From Varibaculum cambriense (lineage in GTDB: Bacteria; Actinomycetota; Actinomycetes; Actinomycetales; Actinomycetaceae), in the NCBI RefSeq assembly GCF_002848005.1, contig NZ_PKHX01000005.1, forward strand, positions 124,001 to 188,000: a stretch of DNA of 64,000 bases, written 5' to 3'. Shown here one piece after another: positions 9,701 to 17,265 of this stretch (position 1 is its first letter; every line of letters starts with the position of its first letter). The notes below the pieces were generated by a model. That model ran no database searches. It was not told the DNA's origin and saw only the letters and a list, made by a program, of their open reading frames with translations. The position numbers were made by a program, and so were the translations under genes.

Positions 9701-11516
9701 CAGCCTGCCAGCTTGGGTCTCGTGAACCCGATTCCCAGATACCAAAGGAAAGCGTAGTGAAAGTTGGTGGTGTAGCCTTGATAGTGACACCGGCGCCAGC
9801 ATCAATTTCACTGGTGTAGCCGCCCAGATTATTGTAGCCAGGCACATCTACGAACTCTTGTGCCGTTAGCCGGTAAGGAGGAGTGTCGCGGTACTCGAAT
9901 CTTGGAGAAGCGTAGTTCGGTGTCCACCCAAAACTTTGCTTACCATCAGAAAATCCCTTGGTTTCTAAGGCGTCATTCGGCCAGTCTAACAGTCGCTGGT
10001 TAAATCTGGCTTTGAAGTGGTAGGGGTGTCCTGGCCACCCTATTTTTTTGTGATGTCGCCAAATTTCAGGATAGAAAGTATCGTTTGTAGAATTTGATTT
10101 TGTAAAGTACAGGTCATAGACTTGTCGGTCGAAATAGATGTTATAGACGGTCTTGCCGGTAGCGGAAACAGGCTTTACGCTACCTGGAGCATTCGGATCA
10201 GCGTTTTCGCTATTCGTTAAATCCTTATTGTAGGTGTAGAACTTATTGAGATATGGTAACCGACCATAATAGAATTTTTCACCCCTCCAAATTTTATCTA
10301 AACGAGCTTGATCCAAATCGGGGAATACCACGTCCTTTACTGGCTCTGCTGCTAAATCCGGGCGGTGACCCGTGTTCTGGTTCTTATACACACGAGTGCC
10401 CACGAATTCGTACTTGTCTAAAAGGGAAGCGTCCTTAGCATGGTCAGCCTTTTCCGTCCAGAATTGAATCGCATAATCCGCTTTAGGTCTATCCTCCCAG
10501 ACAGCGGTAAATTTTACATTGGTAGCTGGCATTATGAGTTTAGCGTCCAGATCCGTGATTGCGTTTCCGGAGCCATCTTTCATGAGTTGCCCCGCCGGAA
10601 AAGTAGTTTTTGTTCCGTTCACGGTGCCTTCAAGATTCACTGACGGCTTCCAGCCAACAAACGTCGCCCCAATTTTGGTGGGGATATCAGATTCCGCGAT
10701 AGGAGGAATAACTTGTCCGTAGTAGAGGGTGCGGGAAGGAACTTCCGTACCCCCATCGCTGTCGAAAGTAACGTCAAAGTGGTTACGGTTGTAACGGTAT
10801 TCAACGAAAAAAGTCTCAGTATTCTGGGGAACCTGGACGGGAATCGAATCTGCTTCGGGGATAAAGCCCTTAATCTCAGAGTCAGGTAAAGGTTTGACTG
10901 CCAGCGTGGAGCCGACCTTACCTGGTTGAGTTTTCTCAATTATCTTTGTTTCCCCGGGCTTTGGGCCGTATTTATCGAAATCATTAAGTTCTTGGAAAAC
11001 ATGCTTGATTTTGATGTGGCTTTCTTTGGCTTTGTAGTTGAAGTCTCGGGATTTTTCATAGGTGTTTTCCGTCTTGGTGCCGGTTTGGCTTTCTGCCACT
11101 ACGGTCTGGTAGTTGATCAGAAAATCGTTAATAGGGGTGCCGTCATCCTGCTGAGGCTTGGCGTATCCCGGGAAATCCGGCAGCTTAATAGTCTTCTTGA
11201 CCTTGGCTTTTTCCCCATCGGTAGCGTCCGCCCCGACGGTGGCGACATAGGGCTGGTAGTTGACGACATAGTCTCCGTCTCGTTCAACTTTATAGTCGCT
11301 ACGGAGAGTGTAGATATCGGGTTGCGCCGGGTTCGCAACGAAATCCTTTGCGTTGGTGCCGGCGGGTAGCTTTACTGGCTCCGCTTTTAGATTATCCGCG
11401 TATTTGCCGGGTTCGGCGGCTCCCGCTTCCAGCGGTCGGGATAGAATCATGGCTCCTGGAAGTATTAATGCTAGCGCTAGCATTAGGGTCAGGGTTTGCC
11501 TTAGCGAAACTTTCAC
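6714..11516 (-). CDS. giant InlB B-repeat surface protein
   Basis: A 1600-residue secreted, wall- or membrane-attached protein. The signal peptide covers about residues 1-34 (hydrophobic LMLALALILPGAMIL, cleavage near AGAA/EPGKY). Several InlB B-repeat-like (Listeria-Bacteroides repeat) units follow: FDVTFDSDGG near 247 with FVGWKPS near 286, FKGWALDPAG near 820, WKVTFDPAGG near 862 and GYSFMGWE near 935. Strand pairs of the type FYYKRNKYKLRF recur throughout. The C-terminus has a hydrophobic helix (LLYLYAAALFTAAGTALVI) and a basic tail SRTRRKAQRA, preceded by GPVTG (1564-1568) instead of a canonical LPXTG. Such proteins serve as adhesins or host-contact proteins. The coding sequence is clearly AT-richer than flanking genes, particularly around 8.1-10.8 kb, hinting at transfer or relaxed selection. 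The 220 bases upstream (11517-11736) show no definable promoter. Confidence 0.88.
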   Translation of the reverse strand: MKVSLRQTLTLMLALALILPGAMILSRPLEAGAAEPGKYADNLKAEPVKLPAGTNAKDFVANPAQPDIYTLRSDYKVERDGDYVVNYQPYVATVGADATDGEKAKVKKTIKLPDFPGYAKPQQDDGTPINDFLINYQTVVAESQTGTKTENTYEKSRDFNYKAKESHIKIKHVFQELNDFDKYGPKPGETKIIEKTQPGKVGSTLAVKPLPDSEIKGFIPEADSIPVQVPQNTETFFVEYRYNRNHFDVTFDSDGGTEVPSRTLYYGQVIPPIAESDIPTKIGATFVGWKPSVNLEGTVNGTKTTFPAGQLMKDGSGNAITDLDAKLIMPATNVKFTAVWEDRPKADYAIQFWTEKADHAKDASLLDKYEFVGTRVYKNQNTGHRPDLAAEPVKDVVFPDLDQARLDKIWRGEKFYYGRLPYLNKFYTYNKDLTNSENADPNAPGSVKPVSATGKTVYNIYFDRQVYDLYFTKSNSTNDTFYPEIWRHHKKIGWPGHPYHFKARFNQRLLDWPNDALETKGFSDGKQSFGWTPNYASPRFEYRDTPPYRLTAQEFVDVPGYNNLGGYTSEIDAGAGVTIKATPPTFTTLSFGIWESGSRDPSWQAVPHHMDFWMDGFEENPDWDGRDPKEKYEKIIDYDLYRNKADTGSPDYNHPAPIVQGFTPYEGRVKSIPLDADELAAMNDERADIKEFPTETVEDPYEGGEPHPKGEMQFMYTFFNRADEWGDPLEGTDPFKTNGYIRFYYKRNKYKLRFNNDPATIKADSDYAENEQTDIFYKKPLKDLNLNNVDTLSSMGLDGLLESDGNGKSRIKRPAGLAPNMVFKGWALDPAGLKMVSTSDETMPAHALVLYAKWGEPDFKWKVTFDPAGGTLADIDPSTLAKEQKTITEGDAGEGKDITYPVKGKNEGDKQVFTLVQRQKLVEPKKPTRKGYSFMGWEVLRYRKDAKGNYTQEVDTSYHDIYGVPELYSYGNDVVSPIYLKAIWVENDMVDVKVSHHFLDKDFAKDTKVNPNPAEDTLNGQRAGQYTAAIGSQQSDKWILATGEELEKSEDQGIKDIYQEYNQRTGFNNTYFQTFKVEPEKILENGNLVDNPKFKDNQFHFFYRPFRIRNYKVNYVDQRAKAELAKATTAAEKKEIINKYRILDQEAVTSGARHYDARNYKPITGWRLTSARQQQLFYDVDEDTNEFKGINGTGSDEITFYYQDVRIIKVPQNDPTPDGYVRVTFKASKGGSFGTDSEGKPIKEIHYVVLKGIKSDLLPVPQELGNGKKPDENKYYITPEGGKSFKNWAEEPLLARGTPITKDHTFTAQFDWADLIAKDVVTTESFDDPAGTWTNDFVPSFTELRAAIQLQSKDKTQITKLPEDATVEFVDENGNPVATRDDLYKLVSEKGKTDAEELVRKVNLKAKVKFADREKIEEIDLPIKVYKNRYDGLAAGAMPDFLKAATTGNGDLVKLLDGKPYVKVTVNPTSRLGNQTIKSYWVNPKAWVEIPEIEVTDKEKASSGFKHWSANKAAQNEGLAKLGVYDFNKRHKFSEDTVITPVFVDKVVTPVPEKKENKPVVSPGPVTGANALLYLYAAALFTAAGTALVISRTRRKAQRA

Positions 11517-11736
11517 GGGGACTTCCTACCTCCGAAACCGACATTCCTTTTTGAGGGCGAATATCGGTGTTTTATATATGGATTTTCGGTAATTAGAACA
11601 CTATAAATTTAATATAAGGTAGCAGTATAAAGCAACTGTTCAGGGGGGTCTCATAGTGTTAAAGTCCCCTCTTAGGGGTACCTAAGTTATTTCCCATGCA
11701 GAGGTTTTCCCCGGGGTGCTGCAAATGTTTTAACGC

Positions 11737-12483
11737 TTAAAACCCCCTATGTTCAAGTTGCTCGCGTGTGCGAGCAGTGAACTCAATAATCTGACTAGCG
11801 ACGGTTACCGGATCAAAAACTTGCAAGAGGTGGCGGGAAGAGTCGGCGCGCACTAAGCGGGCATCTATTGCGCGAGCAAAAGAAGTAAGCCCTTGCCAGG
11901 TTTTACTGTTGCGGCGGTGAGCTGCGGAAATCACCAGCTGGGGGAGCTGGCGATCCAACAGGTCAATCTCTTGTAGGTCTTGCCAGGCCATATAAAAGGA
12001 AGGTTGTTCGCGGGCGGCGCCGCGGTAAATCCAAGCGAGGAGCTTTTGCTCTATTTCCTGATAGAGGGGGCCCGCGCCCTCGCAATTTCCTTCAAAAGAG
12101 GGGTCTATTTGTACGATTCCTACCGGGCGTACCCGGGAAAGCGTGCGGGATTTTAGTAGCTGCGCCGCCCAAACTCGCACCAGCATCGCCCCATAAGAGT
12201 GTCCTACCAACACTATAGGCAGAGGATTATCAAAGGTAGCTCCCAGGTGGCGTGCAGTTTTTTCTCCGCCCGCTCGCATCTCGGTTGCTAGGCTTTGCCA
12301 AGTTACCTCCCCGTCCTCGTCGGGGCGTAAAATCGGGGAGCGAGTGGAGCGGGCGCAGTAAAAAGCGCGACAAAGAATCGGGAACGTCAAGTTCCAGCTG
12401 CGCATAGACCCGCCCAGTCCGGCCTCTAGCCAGATAAGTGGCTCCGGCTTGGCCGCACAAGTTTTTCCAATCTGCACCCGCAT
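11737..12483 (-). CDS. alpha/beta hydrolase
   Basis: A 248-residue soluble alpha/beta-hydrolase. The nucleophile elbow GHSYG is at residues 94-98 (Ser96), with an oxyanion-type GLGG at 22-25. A likely acid residue lies in VQIDPSFEG, and a late His occurs in SSRHLLQV near residue 223. The substrate cannot be inferred. It starts at the ATG at 12483 and has no close co-directional neighbour, being followed by the surface-protein upstream region. It is divergent from icd. Confidence 0.82.
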   Translation of the reverse strand: MRVQIGKTCAAKPEPLIWLEAGLGGSMRSWNLTFPILCRAFYCARSTRSPILRPDEDGEVTWQSLATEMRAGGEKTARHLGATFDNPLPIVLVGHSYGAMLVRVWAAQLLKSRTLSRVRPVGIVQIDPSFEGNCEGAGPLYQEIEQKLLAWIYRGAAREQPSFYMAWQDLQEIDLLDRQLPQLVISAAHRRNSKTWQGLTSFARAIDARLVRADSSRHLLQVFDPVTVASQIIEFTARTREQLEHRGF

Positions 12484-12609
12484 GTAACCAATTTAAGGTA
12501 GGAAGCTACTCTGGGCGAAGCGTTTATCGCTGCGCAATGGTAACGGAGTAGGAGCGTCCGGTGCGATCGGCAAAATCGCCTGCCAGTTCACAACGCTAGC
12601 CATTGCTAA

Positions 12610-12631
12610 TTTATCTCGATGTCGAGTAAAG
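12610..12631. promoter_or_regulatory. candidate operator palindrome upstream of icd
   Basis: CTCGA-TG-TCGAG (12615-12626) is a perfect 5-bp inverted repeat. With a single-base bulge it extends to TTTA on the left and TAAA on the right. It lies 47 bases before the chosen icd start. The shape resembles operators of dimeric winged-helix regulators such as MarR-type proteins. No regulator is identified. Confidence 0.35.
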
Positions 12632-12672
12632 TTGATAGTGAGGACTTAAAACTACAGCTTTTGGAGTTATTC

Positions 12673-13899
12673 ATGGCAAAGATCAAAGTAGTCGGCCCGA
12701 TCGTCGAACTAGACGGCGATGAAATGACCCGCATTATTTGGCAAAAAATCCGTAACGAACTGATCCTTCCCTACCTGGACGTGGATCTTCGTTACTACGA
12801 CCTCAGCGTCGAAAACCGTGATGCCACCGGTGATCAGGTCACTATTGATGCCGCTAACGCGATTAAAGAGCACGGCGTAGGGGTTAAATGCGCGACCATT
12901 ACCCCCGATGAGGCGCGAGTGGAAGAGTTCGGGCTAAAGAAAATGTGGAAATCCCCCAATGGCACTATCCGCAATATCCTGGGCGGGGTGATTTTTCGCG
13001 AACCCATTATTATGAGCAATGTACCGCGCCTGGTGGGCGGGTGGACAAAGCCGATCGTGGTCGCCCGCCACGCCTTCGGTGATCAATACAAGGCTACTGA
13101 TTTCAAGATTCCCGGCGCGGGCAGCCTGACTATTACTTTCCATCCCAAAGATGACTCCCAGCCCATCGAACACACCGTGGTGGAATACCCCGAAGGTGGG
13201 GGAGTTGCCATGGGAATGTACAACTTCAACGATTCCATTAAAGATTTTGCCCGCGCCTGCTTCCGCTACGGCCTGCTGCGTGGTTACCCGGTTTACCTGT
13301 CCACCAAGAACACTATTTTGAAAGCCTATGACGGGCAGTTCAAAGATATTTTTGCCGACATTTATGACGCCGAGTTTAAGGCACAATACGAGGAAGCCGG
13401 CCTGCACTATGAACATCGATTGATTGATGACATGGTGGCTTCTTCCCTTAAATGGGAAGGTGGATATGTTTGGGCCTGTAAGAACTATGACGGTGATGTG
13501 CAATCCGATACGGTAGCCCAAGGCTTTGGCTCTCTGGGGCTGATGACCTCGGTACTTATGACTCCTGATGGGCGCACTGTCGAGGCCGAGGCCGCGCATG
13601 GTACGGTAACCCGGCACTATCGCCGCTGGCAGCGCGGAGAAAAGACCTCCACCAACCCGATTGCCTCTATCTTTGCTTGGACTCGCGGTCTGGCGCATCG
13701 CGGCAACCTGGACAACACCCCGGAAGTTTCTCATTTCGCACACACTCTGGAAAAGGTCATTATTGACACCGTGGAAGGTGGGCAAATGACCAAAGACCTA
13801 GCGCGCCTGATTGACGAGGATCATCCCTGGCTAGACACCGATGGGTTTATGAATGTGCTCATTGAGAACCTGGCTAAGCAGCTAAAGCAAGATGCTTAA
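12673..13899 (+). CDS. icd: NADP-dependent isocitrate dehydrogenase
   Basis: Oxidative decarboxylation of isocitrate to 2-oxoglutarate with reduction of NADP. At 408 residues it belongs to the homodimeric, eukaryote-like group. The substrate-binding [13 protein letters not shown] loop is near residue 93, a catalytic YxxK-type region is in the middle, and the [12 protein letters not shown] segment near residue 307 binds NADP. The frame is open 54 bases further upstream, but GGAG six bases before the ATG at 12673 and the family's usual MAKIKV start decide the site. It is a single-gene unit, ending 73 bases before an intrinsic terminator. A palindrome upstream may control it. Confidence 0.96.
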   Translation: MAKIKVVGPIVELDGDEMTRIIWQKIRNELILPYLDVDLRYYDLSVENRDATGDQVTIDAANAIKEHGVGVKCATITPDEARVEEFGLKKMWKSPNGTIRNILGGVIFREPIIMSNVPRLVGGWTKPIVVARHAFGDQYKATDFKIPGAGSLTITFHPKDDSQPIEHTVVEYPEGGGVAMGMYNFNDSIKDFARACFRYGLLRGYPVYLSTKNTILKAYDGQFKDIFADIYDAEFKAQYEEAGLHYEHRLIDDMVASSLKWEGGYVWACKNYDGDVQSDTVAQGFGSLGLMTSVLMTPDGRTVEAEAAHGTVTRHYRRWQRGEKTSTNPIASIFAWTRGLAHRGNLDNTPEVSHFAHTLEKVIIDTVEGGQMTKDLARLIDEDHPWLDTDGFMNVLIENLAKQLKQDA

Positions 13900-13972
13900 C
13901 CTAAATCCCAGTTGACCTTGGGGTTTTAACGGGTGACTTCCGCCTGGAAATCCCCGAGCCTGCAGGCTTCTT

Positions 13973-14012
13973 CGGGGCGGACGCAAAGAAGAAGCGTCCG
14001 CCCCGATTTTTT
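13973..14012 (+). terminator. intrinsic terminator after icd
   Basis: A 12-bp stem (CGGGGCGGACGC / GCGTCCGCCCCG) with a nine-base A/G loop, followed by ATTTTTT. It separates icd from the downstream glycolytic operon. Confidence 0.92.
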
Positions 14013-14105
14013 ACGCTGGTCGCATCGTTGAAATAGGCTAGTATTGACTTTAGAACTGACCGTTCAAAAATAGGGTTGCTAGCTATCAAGGCAGGGAGGG
14101 GAACA

Positions 14106-14948
14106 GTGGCAAAGAATTCGCAGACAGAAGTGAAGTGCTATCTGTTGGTACTGCCTCCGATGCCACACAATTCCCCGATGCTGAGCACCGTTATGCGAGT
14201 TACCTTCGAAGCTGCCAAGATGGGGATTGATTTAATCCCGGTGCAGTTAAACAGTGATCAACTCGATGTTGACGCGCTGGCTGACAACGCAAAACTTATC
14301 GGCCCTATTTTGCCACTGGTGTCCTTTAGTGCAGAGCAAAATAAGCAGTTACAAAGCCTGGGAGTATCGGTCGAGCCGGCAATTTTTGCCACTGATTCCC
14401 CCATCTATCCGGTAGTGGCAGCCCTCTATGGCGCCTCTGGCCGGGCGATGGCCTCCCGAATGGTTTCTTCTGGGCACCGCAACCTGGTGTACTTGTGTTC
14501 TTCCAGCCCGATGCTAGAAAACTTAAACCAGTTGCGTTATGCCGGGGTACTGCAAGGGTGTATTTTCGGCGGTTGCCCCACGCCCACCATGTTGACCACC
14601 GAATATAACTCTCCTAATCTTTCTGGAGAGCTAGTGCAACTGTTTTCAAAGAATCCCGGGGTTGACGGGTTTATCTGCCATAACGATTTCCTGGCGATGG
14701 AGGTTATCCAGGCGCTTAGGATGTGTGGACGCATGGTTCCCAATGACTGTGCCGTTATCGGGGTGGGCAATGCCCCCGAAGGGCAACTATTCAACCCGCC
14801 GCTCACCTCTATCGATTTCAATCCCGAAGTTAGCGGGCAGATCTATGCCCAGGCGCTCGCTAAATTCTTATCCGGAGAAAAGATCGATGCGCCAGATCCC
14901 AAAGAAGTTGACAAAATGATGACGCTGGTTGCCAGGGGAAGCGCCTAG
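14106..14948 (+). CDS. LacI-type ligand-binding protein lacking the HTH
   Basis: About 280 residues with the periplasmic-binding-protein fold of LacI regulators. Characteristic elements are SGHRNLVYLCSSS (domain crossover), FICHNDFLAMEVIQALRMCG and CAVIGVGNAPEGQLFNPPLT, which correspond to the sugar-binding core of LacI/GalR repressors. The N-terminal helix-turn-helix that LacI proteins place in residues 1-60 is absent: the protein opens directly with the first beta strand (CYLLVLPP). No signal peptide is present, so it is cytoplasmic. I chose the GTG at 14106 because GGGAGGGG lies five bases before it; a TTG at 14076 is in frame but has no good site. The gene runs 25 bases into the phosphofructokinase gene. 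Likely a sugar-phosphate sensor or accessory subunit, but this is inference. Confidence 0.8.
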   Translation: MAKNSQTEVKCYLLVLPPMPHNSPMLSTVMRVTFEAAKMGIDLIPVQLNSDQLDVDALADNAKLIGPILPLVSFSAEQNKQLQSLGVSVEPAIFATDSPIYPVVAALYGASGRAMASRMVSSGHRNLVYLCSSSPMLENLNQLRYAGVLQGCIFGGCPTPTMLTTEYNSPNLSGELVQLFSKNPGVDGFICHNDFLAMEVIQALRMCGRMVPNDCAVIGVGNAPEGQLFNPPLTSIDFNPEVSGQIYAQALAKFLSGEKIDAPDPKEVDKMMTLVARGSA

Positions 14949-14973
14949 GTACCAGCCTTCCAGAGGAGGAACA

Positions 14974-17238
14974 ATGGGGCTACCCACGCAACCGGAACCG
15001 AAACGGATAGGAGTCTTAACCTCGGGCGGGGATGCCCAGGGCATGAACGCCGCGGTGCGGGCAGTCGTGCGCACGGCATTAAAAATGGGTGCGCAGCCGT
15101 ATGCAATCCTGGAGGGTTGGCAGGGAGCAGTTACCGGCGGTGACATGATCAAACCGATGGGATGGTCAGATGTTTCTAGCGTGCTCAATAAAGGGGGCAC
15201 CGTAATCGGCACTGCCCGCTGCAAGGAGTTTCGGGAACGCTCCGGGCTGCGTAAAGCTGCTAAAAACTTGGTTCTAAAAGGGATTGATCGCCTGATTTCG
15301 ATTGGCGGTGACGGCTCCCTAGCCGGTACTAATGAGTTTCAAGAAGAATGGTCCAGCCTGCTGGAAGAATTAGTACAGGCGGGAGAACTAACCCCCGAGC
15401 AGGTAGCCGGACACGAAAAGTTGCGAGTAGCCGGCCTGGTTGGTTCTATCGACAATGATTTAGTTGGTTTTGATATGACCATCGGCACCGACTCGGCTCT
15501 ACAGCGAATCCTGGCGGCTCTGGATGAACTCTCCTCGACTGCCGCCTCCCATCGCCGTACTTTCGTAGTAGAGGTTATGGGGCGTCATTGCGGGTATCTC
15601 CCGCTGATGAGCGCGGTTGCCCGCGGGTGTGACTATGTGTTTATCCCCGAAGCTCCTCCGGAAGAAGGCTGGCAGAAAACCCTGGCCAACAAACTGCAAG
15701 CTGGACGCGAGGCCGGCAGGCGCGAATCCATCGTCTTGGTAGCCGAAGGCGCTATCGATCATGAAGGTAATCCCATTACCGCCAATGATGTATGCGATGC
15801 CCTCGAACAAGAAACCGGTCAGCGCCCGCATCTGACTATTTTGGGGCACGTACAGCGCGGGGGTACGCCCTCGGCGTATGATCGCTGGATGCCCACTGCC
15901 CTGGGATATGCAGCAGTGTATGAAGTGCTACATCAGGATCAAAGCTCTGAGCCGGTGATTATTGGTGCACGTAATAACCGAGTCGCTCGCCTGCCCTTGA
16001 TGAAAGCAGTAAACGATACTCGCGCGGTTGCCAAGTTCACCAAGGCGAAAGAATATGAAAAAGCAGTGCAGGCACGGGGACGTTCCTTCGGTGAGATGCT
16101 GGCACTTAATGAAGTAATGTCGACTCCACCCCAGCAGGACGAACTACCGGAAGATGCTCGGCGGGTAGCAATTATGCACGTAGGGGGACTGGCTCCCGGG
16201 ATGAATACCGCCGCTAGAGCGGCAGTGCGGCAAGGTATTGACCGGGGATTTGAAATGCTAGGAATCTACGGTTCCTTTGAAGGTCTCATGTCCGGAAACG
16301 TCAGGCAGCTGGCTTGGGAAGACGTTGAAGGTTGGGGTTTTGATGGAGGCGCGGAGCTCGGAACCTTGCGTCCGATTCCCCGGGTGGAAGAATATTATGC
16401 GATTGGACGAGCTCTCGAAGAACAACGCATCGACGCCCTAATCGTAATCGGTGGCTACAACGCCTATTTGTCGATTAATCAGATGCGCCAGGAAACCTCG
16501 CGTTACCCGGCGTTTAACATTCCCATGATCTGCATTCCGGCATCAATCGACAACAATTTGCCGGGATCCGAGCTTTCTATCGGAGCTGATTCTGCCCTCA
16601 ATAATGCTGTCTGGGCGCTAGATCGTATCCGAGAATCTGCGGCTGCCTCTCGGCGCTGCTTCGTAGCCGATGCCATGGGACGGCACTGCGGATACCTCTC
16701 CTTAATGTCGGGTATCGCGGCAGGAGCCGAGCTGGTTTACCTAGATGAAAATCCATATGACCTGCAAGATCTAGCGGGCGACGTGAAAATGATGCGGGAC
16801 TCTTTCCGTGATGGTCGTCGCCTTTGCCTGGTTCTACATAACGAAGAAGCCGGGGGTGAATATGACCGAGAATTCATTGCCTCCGTGTTTGCGCAAGAAT
16901 CACAGGGGCTATTCGATGTGCGTCACTCGGCTCTGGGACATTTACAGCAGGGGGGAGAACCCTCGCCCTTTGACCGCATTTTAGCTACTCGCCTGGTGCG
17001 GGCAGCGATTCAAGAGCTCAGCGAACAATTCGCGCAAAATAGAAGCGAGCCCTTAGGGGTGGGACTGTCAGCTCAAGGAATAGAAACCTTCCCCTTACTG
17101 CAAATGCAACAAAAGGTTGACCCCAAGGTGCGTCGCCCCCTCAACCAATGGTGGTTGCCGCTGGTTGATATAATTTCGGTGGTTTCCCGCGACGAATGGG
17201 ACATTGAAGTCCGTCCGTTGCCAATTACCAACCTATAA
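14974..17238 (+). CDS. tandem-domain 6-phosphofructokinase, eukaryote-like
   Basis: 754 residues: two complete PFK domains in one chain, twice the length of standard bacterial PfkA. The N-terminal half carries GGDGS (111-115) and GSIDND near 156, the Gly pair typical of ATP-using enzymes, plus EVMGRHCGY near 200. The C-terminal half starts near residue 395 (MHVGGLAPGMN); GGDGS is replaced by GGYNA and the catalytic SIDND by SIDNN, so it is probably regulatory. Stretches such as GLVGSIDNDLVGFDMTIGTD, LGHVQRGGTPSA and SIDNNLPGSELSIGADSALN look strikingly like animal and fungal PFK1. The ATG at 14974 follows AGAGGAGG. It lies between the LacI-type protein and pgi, in an apparent glycolytic operon. 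Confidence 0.92.
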   Translation: MGLPTQPEPKRIGVLTSGGDAQGMNAAVRAVVRTALKMGAQPYAILEGWQGAVTGGDMIKPMGWSDVSSVLNKGGTVIGTARCKEFRERSGLRKAAKNLVLKGIDRLISIGGDGSLAGTNEFQEEWSSLLEELVQAGELTPEQVAGHEKLRVAGLVGSIDNDLVGFDMTIGTDSALQRILAALDELSSTAASHRRTFVVEVMGRHCGYLPLMSAVARGCDYVFIPEAPPEEGWQKTLANKLQAGREAGRRESIVLVAEGAIDHEGNPITANDVCDALEQETGQRPHLTILGHVQRGGTPSAYDRWMPTALGYAAVYEVLHQDQSSEPVIIGARNNRVARLPLMKAVNDTRAVAKFTKAKEYEKAVQARGRSFGEMLALNEVMSTPPQQDELPEDARRVAIMHVGGLAPGMNTAARAAVRQGIDRGFEMLGIYGSFEGLMSGNVRQLAWEDVEGWGFDGGAELGTLRPIPRVEEYYAIGRALEEQRIDALIVIGGYNAYLSINQMRQETSRYPAFNIPMICIPASIDNNLPGSELSIGADSALNNAVWALDRIRESAAASRRCFVADAMGRHCGYLSLMSGIAAGAELVYLDENPYDLQDLAGDVKMMRDSFRDGRRLCLVLHNEEAGGEYDREFIASVFAQESQGLFDVRHSALGHLQQGGEPSPFDRILATRLVRAAIQELSEQFAQNRSEPLGVGLSAQGIETFPLLQMQQKVDPKVRRPLNQWWLPLVDIISVVSRDEWDIEVRPLPITNL

Positions 17239-17265
17239 CCAAAACCAATTCGAACAGGAGAAAAC

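Noticed and set aside
10920..10940. GGTTGAGTTTTCTCAA, considered as another HspR operator.
   Set aside because: The spacing between half-sites is too short and it lies inside the surface-protein gene.
12934..13785. A 283-residue open frame on the minus strand inside icd.
   Set aside because: It is fully antisense to a clearly conserved enzyme, has no ribosome-binding site and no recognisable domain.
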